Shown here: in pieces, positions 1-6,614 of the stretch | How the letters are laid out: the number at the start of each line of letters is the position of its first letter | Numbering within the stretch: position 1 is the first letter of the stretch | Source: a bacterium | Lineage (GTDB): Bacteria > Spirochaetota > JAHITG01 | NCBI GenBank assembly: GCA_028711675.1 | Contig: JAQTRT010000027.1 | Coordinates: 1-17,071, forward strand | Direction: 5' to 3' | Length of the DNA: 17,071 bases | Program-made: the position numbers and the translations under genes | Notes under the pieces: model-generated | What the model saw: the letters and a program-made list of their open reading frames with translations, nothing else | Told to the model about the DNA's origin: nothing | The model's database searches: none

Positions 1-102
1 ACGGCCGAGGAGATCAAGACTATTAAAACAGCGGGGAAAGAAGCTGCGGAAGATAAGGGAAAAAATCAGGAGGTAACGAAAAATGAAAATCAAGGGATTT
101 AA
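1..102 (+). CDS. C-terminal end of an unidentified upstream ORF (partial)
   Basis: Frame 1 is open from the window edge to a TAA at 100-102 and gives 33 residues, mostly Lys, Glu and Ala, like a charged helical tail. It runs 20 bases into the receptor gene that starts at 83, and the receptor's AGGAGG (68-73) lies inside it, so the two would be translationally coupled. Frame 2 is also open, to 76, but gives an implausibly Arg/Lys-rich peptide, so frame 1 is preferred. Its place ahead of an MCP-cheA pair suggests another chemotaxis gene such as cheW or a receptor, but no motif is visible to show this. Confidence 0.4.
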   Translation, partial: TAEEIKTIKTAGKEAAEDKGKNQEVTKNENQGI

Positions 103-1948
103 GGACTGGAAAATGTTCCCGAAGATACTGGCACTGGTCTCAATGGTATTGGTGCCTGTTTCCATTATGATCTTTACTTTCATCATACCGAATATCCGCC
201 AGGGTTACACGAACTTAAAAGAGGAGCAGGTCAAACACCTGATCGAGTCTGCATACAGTATCATGCTGAAGCACAAGAACATGGTTAATGCAGGCGAGTT
301 AACGCTGGAAGAGGCCCAGGACAAGGTCAAGGAGATCATTAAAAATATGAGATATGACGAGAATAATTATTTCTGGATCAATGATTTCGAGCCCCGCATG
401 ATCATGCATCCTAATTATTCGGAAAAGGACAGACCGGAATGGTACCAGAAGAACGGCCTGGAGAATTATACGGATCCTAATAAAAAGAAGCTGTTCGTGG
501 AATGCGCCAGGATCTGCAGTTTGAACGGTGAAGGTCTTGTGGATTATATGTGGACCAAACCCGGCAGGGAGAACGAGAAACCTTTCCCAAAAATTTCTTA
601 TGTCAAATCCCTGAAAGACTGGAACTGGATCGTAGGTACGGGTATTTATGTGGATGACATCCAGGCCACCATTAATTCCCTGGCGAATAAAATACTCATT
701 ATCTTCGGCGTGATCCTCATACTGGCACTCCTGGCCTGTGTTCTTATGGGGCGTTTTATCCAAAAGACGGTGAAACGCACCGTGGCTCTGGCCAAACTTC
801 TGGCTGTAGGCGATCTGACGGGAAAGATCGAGATCGATTCCGGGGATGAGATGGGCGAACTGTCATCGGCCTTGAACGAGGCGGTTAAAAGCCTGAACGA
901 TACGGCCAAGATCGCCGACCGGATTGCTAATAATGATCTGACCGTTGAGATCTCTCCCAAATCCGAAAAAGATATCCTGAACCTGTCCTTTAAAAAGATG
1001 GTTGTTAATCTGAAAAAAATGGTCCTGCAGATCACGGAAGCATCAGACCAGATCGCCGCTTCTTCCGAGGAACTTTCTCAAACCTCGCAGAACCTGTCGA
1101 CCGGATCCCAGAAACAAGCTTCATCTCTTGAACAAACCTCGACTTCCATGGATGAAATATCCAAATCCGTGGCCCAGGTCTCGGAAAAGGCCCAGAACCA
1201 GGCTAACTCCGTGGAAGAAGTCACGGCATCCGTGGAACAACTGATGACTTCCATAAAGAGGATCGCGGAACTGTCGAAGAACGTCCAGGCAGGCGCAGAA
1301 GGCACCTTCGGCCAATCGGAAGAAGTGGCCCGGTCATCCCGGGAGACCATCGAAGCCATGAAACGCATAGAGGAAAGTTCAAACAAGATCAGCAGCATCA
1401 TCAATGTCATCAATGATATCGCAGACCAGACCAACCTCCTGGCCCTCAACGCTTCGATCGAGGCAGCCCGGGCCGGGGATGCAGGCCGCGGCTTCGCCGT
1501 GGTGGCCAAGGAGATCAGTAAACTGGCGGAAAAGAGCGCCGAAGCCACGAAAGAGATAGAGGAACTGATCAATGAAACGGGAAAGAACGTGTCGGTCGGC
1601 TCCGAGATGGTGAAAGGCGTGGATATCAAGATCCTGCAGATCAAGGGCGCGGCTGATTCAGCCGTGAAGATCGGCCAGGAGATGTCCAGCGCCACCGAGG
1701 AACAGCTCACCGGCAGCAAACAGATATCCATAGGCATACAAAGCCTGAACAGCCTGTCCCAGGCCATTGCCACATCAGCGGAAGAACAGTCCAGCACAAC
1801 GGAACAGATGAGCAAGACCGTGGAAGGAGTGAACCAGGTCACGCAGCAGTCAGCCTCCAGCGCGGAAGAGATGGCTTCTTCCGCTCAAGAGCTCTCCAGT
1901 CAGGCGGAAGAGCTGAAGAAACTCATGTCCACGTTCAGGATCAATTAA
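83..1948 (+). CDS. Methyl-accepting chemotaxis protein with single-Cache (sCache_2-type) sensor
   Basis: Transmembrane chemoreceptor that relays an extracytoplasmic ligand signal to the CheA kinase. The 621 residues show TM1 (about 13-36) and a periplasmic single Cache domain (about 45-195; NNYFWIND at 94-101, then DWNWIVGTGIYVDD). TM2 (202-223), a HAMP domain (224-277) and a second HAMP-like stretch with NDLTVEI (284-290) follow. The long cytoplasmic coiled-coil hairpin carries the highly conserved tip at about 444-476 (DIADQTNLLALNASIEAARA). Ser/Ala/Glu-rich helices on either side are the expected methylation regions. There is no C-terminal NWETF-type CheR tether. The ATG has AGGAGG nine bases upstream. 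cheA follows after 16 bases, so the two are probably one transcript. sCache_2 receptors often sense small organic acids, but the ligand here is unknown. Family call is very secure. Confidence 0.97.
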   Translation: MKIKGFKDWKMFPKILALVSMVLVPVSIMIFTFIIPNIRQGYTNLKEEQVKHLIESAYSIMLKHKNMVNAGELTLEEAQDKVKEIIKNMRYDENNYFWINDFEPRMIMHPNYSEKDRPEWYQKNGLENYTDPNKKKLFVECARICSLNGEGLVDYMWTKPGRENEKPFPKISYVKSLKDWNWIVGTGIYVDDIQATINSLANKILIIFGVILILALLACVLMGRFIQKTVKRTVALAKLLAVGDLTGKIEIDSGDEMGELSSALNEAVKSLNDTAKIADRIANNDLTVEISPKSEKDILNLSFKKMVVNLKKMVLQITEASDQIAASSEELSQTSQNLSTGSQKQASSLEQTSTSMDEISKSVAQVSEKAQNQANSVEEVTASVEQLMTSIKRIAELSKNVQAGAEGTFGQSEEVARSSRETIEAMKRIEESSNKISSIINVINDIADQTNLLALNASIEAARAGDAGRGFAVVAKEISKLAEKSAEATKEIEELINETGKNVSVGSEMVKGVDIKILQIKGAADSAVKIGQEMSSATEEQLTGSKQISIGIQSLNSLSQAIATSAEEQSSTTEQMSKTVEGVNQVTQQSASSAEEMASSAQELSSQAEELKKLMSTFRIN

Positions 1949-1964
1949 GGAAGGATGAGGGAAT

Positions 1965-4151
1965 ATGAATAATCTGGAAAAAATGGGTGAGTCGAACAAT
2001 GAATATATTACCATATTCCTTGAAGAGGCAAAGGAATACATCAATACGCTGAACGAATGTCTGATGATGATGGAAAAGGATAAGGGGAATAAAAGGATCG
2101 TGGATAAAATATTCCGGATAGCCCATACCATAAAAAGCTCTGCGGCTTCGATCGGATATAATGACCTGAGCGCGTTATCACACCAGGCAGAGGATTTGAT
2201 GACCAAGGTACGGTCCGGCGAAGCCGGCCTTACTCCTGAGATCATCGACATCCTGTTCGAATATACGGACACCGTTAATCTGTACGTGGAATCCATCCGG
2301 AAAAAAGACCCGGCAACCCCGGGAACCCCGGAGATGCCGGTGACTCCGGATATCCGGAACGTGAAAAAAAAGCTGGAAAAAGAACTGGCCCATCTCCAGG
2401 AAAAGAAGGAGGAAAAGACCGTTACCACGGATCCTGTGGCGGAAGAGGGATGCCCCCTGGTCCTGGTGGAATACGAAAAAAGGACCATCATGGAAGAAAA
2501 AAAACAGGGGAAAAACGTCTTTCTCCTTACCGTGGCCGTTGATCCCCGGGAACAGATCAAATGGCTGAGGACTGAACTCATCCTGAACAAACTGAACGAG
2601 ATGGGGGAAATAATCAGGATCATCCCTGACAAAGAGGAGATGCTGAAGAACACATACGAAGGGATATTTTCGGTCATCCTCACCTCCTCCCTGGACGCGG
2701 ATGCTGTTGCCGGAAAAGTGAAAGCCGACCTGATCTGGGAAGTGCGGATCGCAACGATCAATGACCCGGAAAAAGTCCGGATCAACAACAAACCACTGCG
2801 GCCGTTCGAAAACGGGGAAAAAGAGAAGGAGACCGGCAATTATCTTTCCCGTGATGAAGCTGAAACCCTGATGAACCAGGCTAAAAAAATCAATGTCATT
2901 ACCAGTCTGGACACTATCCGCGTACCCGTCAACAAGCTGGACAACCTTATGAACCTTGTGGGCGAACTGCTCATTACGAACTCAGGCCTGAAGGAAGTGG
3001 AAAAACAGGTCAAAGGCCTGCTGAAAAAGAACATTGTATACAGCAGGATGAATTTCATCACGGACAAGCTCGCGAACATCTCATCCGAACTCCAGAGCAA
3101 CGTCATGAACATGCGCATGCTTCCCATCGCTTATGTGTTCACGCAGTTCCACCGGGTGGTACACGACCTGGCCAAGGAACAGAACAAGCAGATCGAGCTG
3201 GTGCTGAAAGGAGAGGATACGGAGCTGGACAAGAAGGTCATTGACGAGATCGGAGCCCCCCTGACCCACCTGGTAAGGAACTCGGTGGACCATGGCTTGG
3301 AAACCATGGAAGAACGGATAAAAAACAAAAAACCCGCCGTGGGAACCATTACCCTCTCCGCTATGAGCGAAGGGAACCATATCATTCTCTCTGTCAAGGA
3401 TGACGGGAAAGGGGTGGATATTGAGAAAGTAAAAGAAACGGCACTGGCCAAAGGACTGATAAGCCGGGAAGAATTATCCGTCCTGAACGATGAAGAAGTC
3501 ATGAAATTCATCTTTAAACCGGGATTCAGTACGAAGGAAACGGTGAGCACGATATCCGGAAGGGGCGTGGGCCTGGACGTGGTATATAACACCATCACGA
3601 ACCTGGGCGGTACGGTCAGGATCAGGAACGAAAAAGGACAGGGATCGGAATTCATCATTCTCCTGCCTTTGACCCTGGCTGTCACGGCCGGCATACTCGT
3701 CCGGCTGAACACCAGTTTGTATGCCATCCCTATCGCCAACATCAAGGAATGTATCAAGATTAAAAGGAAGGATATCCAGACCATCAACGGTAAATATGTC
3801 ATTAAATTACGGGAACATATCCTGCCTCTTATCAATCTGTGTGAAATGTTCGAGGAAACCCTGCCTGATACACGGGAAAACAAGGAGACCACGATCATGG
3901 TGGTACATTATCAAGGCCGGGTTCTGGGGCTGGTGATCGACCAGATCATGGGCGAACAGGAGATCGTCCTGAAGCCCCTGGAAAAAAATTATAAGAACAT
4001 TAAAGGCCTGGCCGGCGCAGCCATCCTGGGCGACGGCCGCATTGTTCTTGTCCTGGATGTGGCTATTCTGATGGGTCTGGTGAAAGAGCCGAAAAACAAG
4101 TCATTATCCACAGCACAGAAAGAAGAACACCGGGAAAGGATACCGGCTTGA
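1965..4151 (+). CDS. cheA: Chemotaxis histidine kinase CheA
   Basis: Cytoplasmic kinase that autophosphorylates in the receptor array and passes phosphate to CheY and CheB. All five domains are visible in 728 residues. P1 is an HPt with phospho-accepting His54 in RIAHTIKSSAA. After a charged linker (114-180), a P2-like response-regulator docking domain spans about 184-266. P3 dimerisation covers about 315-400 (VNKLDNLMNLVGELL). The P4 ATPase has its N box at 435-446 (HLVRNSVDHGLE), G1 at 479-484 (DDGKGV), F box FKPGFSTKE and G2 at 532-540 (GRGVGLDVV). P5, the CheW-like coupling domain, runs from about 573 to 705. No catalytic element is missing. A GA-rich Shine-Dalgarno region (AAGGA 1951-1955, GAGG 1957-1960) precedes the ATG, 16 bases after the receptor's stop. 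CheW, CheY, CheR and CheB are not in the window and presumably lie upstream. Confidence 0.97.
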   Translation: MNNLEKMGESNNEYITIFLEEAKEYINTLNECLMMMEKDKGNKRIVDKIFRIAHTIKSSAASIGYNDLSALSHQAEDLMTKVRSGEAGLTPEIIDILFEYTDTVNLYVESIRKKDPATPGTPEMPVTPDIRNVKKKLEKELAHLQEKKEEKTVTTDPVAEEGCPLVLVEYEKRTIMEEKKQGKNVFLLTVAVDPREQIKWLRTELILNKLNEMGEIIRIIPDKEEMLKNTYEGIFSVILTSSLDADAVAGKVKADLIWEVRIATINDPEKVRINNKPLRPFENGEKEKETGNYLSRDEAETLMNQAKKINVITSLDTIRVPVNKLDNLMNLVGELLITNSGLKEVEKQVKGLLKKNIVYSRMNFITDKLANISSELQSNVMNMRMLPIAYVFTQFHRVVHDLAKEQNKQIELVLKGEDTELDKKVIDEIGAPLTHLVRNSVDHGLETMEERIKNKKPAVGTITLSAMSEGNHIILSVKDDGKGVDIEKVKETALAKGLISREELSVLNDEEVMKFIFKPGFSTKETVSTISGRGVGLDVVYNTITNLGGTVRIRNEKGQGSEFIILLPLTLAVTAGILVRLNTSLYAIPIANIKECIKIKRKDIQTINGKYVIKLREHILPLINLCEMFEETLPDTRENKETTIMVVHYQGRVLGLVIDQIMGEQEIVLKPLEKNYKNIKGLAGAAILGDGRIVLVLDVAILMGLVKEPKNKSLSTAQKEEHRERIPA

Positions 4152-4220
4152 GCAACGGTCCTGTTTCTCTCAAGCCAGCCTTTCCCAGGAAGGAATCGTG
4201 GTCATCTACAGCATGAAAAA

Positions 4221-4241
4221 ACAGGTTTTCCATCAACCTGT
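4221..4241. other. Perfect 7-bp inverted repeat downstream of cheA
   Basis: ACAGGTT and AACCTGT flank a 7-base loop. On the + strand, which carries cheA, the stem is preceded by an A-run (4216-4221) but not followed by T residues, so it is not a classic intrinsic terminator for cheA. On the - strand it is followed by a T-run, but no - strand gene ends here. A second small inverted repeat (CCGGA-TCG-TCCGG, 4253-4265) lies between it and the promoter at 4274. The 188 bases between cheA and the lipoprotein gene hold only these hairpins and that promoter. Confidence 0.45.
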
Positions 4242-4273
4242 CCTGTCCTCACCCGGATCGTCCGGTATAACGG

Positions 4274-4301
4274 TTGACAAATAAAATATAAATGATATGA
4301 T
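4274..4301 (+). promoter_or_regulatory. Sigma70-type promoter for the lipoprotein gene
   Basis: TTGACA (4274-4279) matches the -35 consensus exactly. A 16-base AT-rich spacer separates it from TATGAT (4296-4301), one mismatch from the -10 consensus. Expected transcription start is about 4308, giving a leader of roughly 32 bases that includes the AGGAGG at 4328-4333. A TACAAT (4301-4306) overlaps but would give an over-long spacer. Confidence 0.75.
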
Positions 4302-4339
4302 ACAATAATCCTGCAGACAAGAAGAAAAGGAGGCATTCC

Positions 4340-4801
4340 ATGAAGGACAGGATCATTGTATCATCTCTTCTTTTCACGATATTTCTCTTCCTGGCCTGTG
4401 AAAAACGGGCAACTGAAGCCGGGATCACAAATATCTATGAAAGCAGCGACCGGAAAAGCATTTATTTCGATACGACCATAAAGAAAGGACTGGTCCTTGT
4501 GTCGGATAAGGATTCTGTTTTCAGTATCTTGGACCAGACTGACGATAAAAAATGGGTCCTGCTCCAGTCTGCGCCGGCCGAAGCCGGTCCCGGCAGGGTG
4601 GAGACACAGAATATCCTGTACAACGTAGGACACGGGATCAGGATCGATGACCCTCTCCTGGGTTATGAGAATTGTTATTTTACGGGTTTTTCCAAACAAG
4701 GAAACGAGGATTATATATCCTTCGAGACCATGGACTCGTCCGGGACTTCCATGTCCCGCAGTATGAAACTGAAAGACCTTGAAGAAAAGATAAAAAAATA
4801 A
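4340..4801 (+). CDS. Small predicted lipoprotein of unknown function
   Basis: 153 residues. A basic N-terminus and a hydrophobic stretch end in the lipobox FLAC with Cys20, which predicts cleavage by lipoprotein signal peptidase and lipid anchoring in the envelope. The mature part (about 134 residues) looks like a mainly beta globular domain with alternating hydrophobic and charged stretches and a short basic tail (LEEKIKK). I do not recognise the family. The ATG is well supported by AGGAGG six bases upstream and by a strong promoter at 4274-4301. It stands alone between cheA and the nucleotidyltransferase gene, with its own promoter, so it need not be part of the chemotaxis operon. Confidence 0.85.
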   Translation: MKDRIIVSSLLFTIFLFLACEKRATEAGITNIYESSDRKSIYFDTTIKKGLVLVSDKDSVFSILDQTDDKKWVLLQSAPAEAGPGRVETQNILYNVGHGIRIDDPLLGYENCYFTGFSKQGNEDYISFETMDSSGTSMSRSMKLKDLEEKIKK

Positions 4802-4844
4802 AGAATAGGATAAATACTTTTTCCCGTAATCAACCCATTTTTAT

Positions 4845-4872
4845 TTGACTTTTATAATATTACGGTTAATTT
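4845..4872 (+). promoter_or_regulatory. Weak candidate promoter upstream of the nucleotidyltransferase gene
   Basis: The AT-rich stretch between the lipoprotein stop and the next gene contains TTGACT (4845-4850), followed 16 bases later by TAATTT (4867-4872). A TATAAT at 4853-4858 is a perfect -10 sequence but has no convincing -35 at the right distance. One of these probably drives the 4929 gene, but I cannot say which. Confidence 0.3.
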
Positions 4873-4928
4873 GATCCAGGGAGATCATGAAGACAATACC
4901 AGCCTGATACCATCGCGCGGATACGATC

Positions 4929-5723
4929 ATGGAACAAAAAACCGGAAAATTAAGCATTATCCTGCCTTGTGCCGGAGAAGGGAAAAGACTCGGCCTCACC
5001 GCGCCCAAGGAGCTTTTCGAGATCATGCCCGGGATCAGGCTGATCGATTTTTCCCTGAAGCATATCCGGCATTACTTGATGTCAGAACCGGCATCCCCGC
5101 AGGAAACACAGATACTGGTGGTGATAAAAAAAGGGAAAGAAAAGGTATTCCATTATGTAAAAAAGCAGTTCAGCGACATACCTGTATCCGCGGTTTATTT
5201 TAATAATAAATACCATGAATGGCCGGGTTCAGTCCATTCCAGCAGTCCTCTTCAGACAAGGTATAACCTGGCGTTCCTGCCGGATTCAGTGATCTGCCTT
5301 TCCGGACCAACCCCTGTCATAAACAGGGACAATCAAGGGCTTATCGGCATATTCATGAAGAAGATCAGGTCACATCCTGTTGTGCTGGGAACCATCCGAT
5401 GTACCGATCCTGAAACACTGAAACACCTGGGCGCCTGCTATGTGAAGGAGCATAAGGTCCTGAGATTCCAGGATAAGCCGGAAGGCTCTTTTATGAAATA
5501 TAACTGTTTCTGGGGCTGCTACGGATTTCAAAAACAAGCGGGCCATGAGCTTTATTCATTTCTTTGGAATTCTGTCCGGCACAGGAAGCCTTCCTACAGA
5601 AAAACATCCTTTTATCCCATGGCCTCGTTCCCCATAGAAGCGTATCATGACCTGGGCACATGGGAATCCATCACTGAACTTAAAGCATCTCTCCAGATGA
5701 TTCGATTTTTCTCAGATAATTAA
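4929..5723 (+). CDS. Divergent sugar-1-phosphate nucleotidyltransferase homologue (NTP_transferase fold)
   Basis: 264 residues resembling the RmlA/GalU class, which joins an NTP to a sugar-1-phosphate to make an NDP-sugar. The N-terminal nucleotide-binding signature is present in altered form: PCAGEGKRLG (13-22) and then PKELFEI (26-32). ACYVKEHKVLRFQDKPE (169-185) matches the conserved region before the sugar-binding loop, and AYHDLGTWESI (238-248) matches the C-terminal DxGT motif with Asp241. The central metal-binding motif, usually an LGD-type segment, reads LSGPTP (124-129), so the expected Asp is absent. Catalysis is therefore uncertain. The ATG at 4929 is the only start after the in-frame stop at 4905, and it has no clear Shine-Dalgarno. 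The gene overlaps the convergent glycosyltransferase gene by 44 bases. The pairing fits surface-polysaccharide metabolism, which is an inference. Confidence 0.75.
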   Translation: MEQKTGKLSIILPCAGEGKRLGLTAPKELFEIMPGIRLIDFSLKHIRHYLMSEPASPQETQILVVIKKGKEKVFHYVKKQFSDIPVSAVYFNNKYHEWPGSVHSSSPLQTRYNLAFLPDSVICLSGPTPVINRDNQGLIGIFMKKIRSHPVVLGTIRCTDPETLKHLGACYVKEHKVLRFQDKPEGSFMKYNCFWGCYGFQKQAGHELYSFLWNSVRHRKPSYRKTSFYPMASFPIEAYHDLGTWESITELKASLQMIRFFSDN

Positions 5724-6537
5724 GCCTCAGGTCATCATTTCTATTGGACGCTTTCTCCTTTAATCTTTCCATCTCCCGCCTCATGATCTCCCTGGCTTTC
5801 CCGAGTTCTTCAGGAGAAAGGTGGCTCCGGCAGAACAGGGAACGGTTCCTCTGGAAATAATAAGTGGTGTAGAGCGGTTTTTTATGGCATGTCCTGCCCA
5901 CTTCATGCCTGATCCCGGCTTCATAGCACCGGCCGATCCTGATCCCCAGCTTATGGCCTCGGAACGAGAAATCCGCGTCCTCCCAGTACGTATGGTATGA
6001 TTCATCCATGCCTTTCAGGGCCCGGAATGATTCGCCGGTGAGCCAGAGCCCTGTACCCGGCACATAATCTTTTTGGGGATCGAGCAGAACAGGAAGCCCG
6101 TGTTCACGGTAATGATGCAGAGTAAGTCTCTCCCTGTCAAAATAGCCGGCGACAGAATCGATCTCCTGAGGGGAAGAGAGATAATAGATGCAGGGAGCTA
6201 TGATCTGGAGACGGTCCTGTTCCGAAAGCCGGATACAGTTCTCCAGCGCACCAGGAAGGACCAGGGTATCGTTCGTCAGGAAAAAAGCAGAATCATAACC
6301 TTCCGAAAAGACACGTTCCAGTGCCCTGTTGAACCCGCCGGAATAACCGCTGTTGGCCTCCAGCCGGACATGGTTCACAGCCGGGTATCGCTGTCTGATC
6401 TCCTCATGGACCTTCTTTTCCGAACCGTTATCAAAAGCAAAACAGAGGCTGGCCGGGTTAGAGGCCAGGATGGAATCCAGGCAACGTACGGTCAAGGAAG
6501 GTTTGTTGTAGTATAATAAGACGATGGCGCTTTTCAT
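5680..6537 (-). CDS. Glycosyltransferase family 2 (rhamnosyltransferase-like)
   Basis: 285 residues from the ATG at 6537. A GT-A fold enzyme that would move a sugar from a nucleotide sugar to a glycan or lipid acceptor at the cytoplasmic face. Landmarks: AIVLLYYNK (4-12), FDNGS (35-39), the NSGYSGGFNRAL motif (62-73) typical of the WbbL/rhamnosyl group, FLTNDT (86-91) in the DxD position, GTGLWLTGESF (161-171), and the acidic catalytic motif WEDADFSFRGHKLG (185-198). The C-terminus is a charged helix. The frame stays open to a TTG at 6576, but that TTG belongs to a -35 box, and the conserved N-terminus starts at the inner ATG. No Shine-Dalgarno precedes it, so a leaderless message is likely. 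Donor and acceptor cannot be read from sequence. Its 3' end overlaps the nucleotidyltransferase gene. Confidence 0.9.
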   Translation of the reverse strand: MKSAIVLLYYNKPSLTVRCLDSILASNPASLCFAFDNGSEKKVHEEIRQRYPAVNHVRLEANSGYSGGFNRALERVFSEGYDSAFFLTNDTLVLPGALENCIRLSEQDRLQIIAPCIYYLSSPQEIDSVAGYFDRERLTLHHYREHGLPVLLDPQKDYVPGTGLWLTGESFRALKGMDESYHTYWEDADFSFRGHKLGIRIGRCYEAGIRHEVGRTCHKKPLYTTYYFQRNRSLFCRSHLSPEELGKAREIMRREMERLKEKASNRNDDLRLNYLRKIESSGEML

Positions 6538-6546
6538 AACAAGAGG

Positions 6547-6576
6547 ATAATATATGTTCTTCCAATGATTTGTCAA
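6547..6576 (-). promoter_or_regulatory. Sigma70-type promoter for the glycosyltransferase gene, implying a leaderless mRNA
   Basis: Reading the - strand, TTGACA (6576-6571) is a perfect -35 box. It is followed by TATATT (6554-6549, spacer 16) or TATTAT (6552-6547, spacer 18). The start codon at 6537 is only 9-11 bases past the -10, so transcription should begin at or within a few bases of the ATG. The bases between -10 and ATG are pyrimidine-rich (CCTCTTGTT) and contain no Shine-Dalgarno. Confidence 0.7.
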
Positions 6577-6614
6577 ATAAAGACGTTAACAGGAAAAAGT
6601 GCCGCTCCCAAAGG

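Noticed and set aside
1078..1842. 254-codon - strand frame inside the receptor gene
   Set aside because: Mirror image of the Ser/Ala/Glu-rich coiled coil of the chemoreceptor; composition bias keeps the antisense frame open.
1850..2839. Long open frame of 329 codons on the - strand across the start of cheA
   Set aside because: It is antisense to the clearly coding HPt/P2 region of CheA, is rich in Ser/Phe/Arg with no motif, and has no start signal.
4221..4241. Hairpin considered as the intrinsic terminator of the cheA operon
   Set aside because: The T-run needed after the stem on the cheA strand is absent. The A-run lies on the wrong side for that direction.
4871..5203. 110-codon + frame from a TTG at 4871 overlapping the nucleotidyltransferase
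   Set aside because: The overlapping frame from 4929 carries the nucleotidyltransferase motifs; this frame has none.
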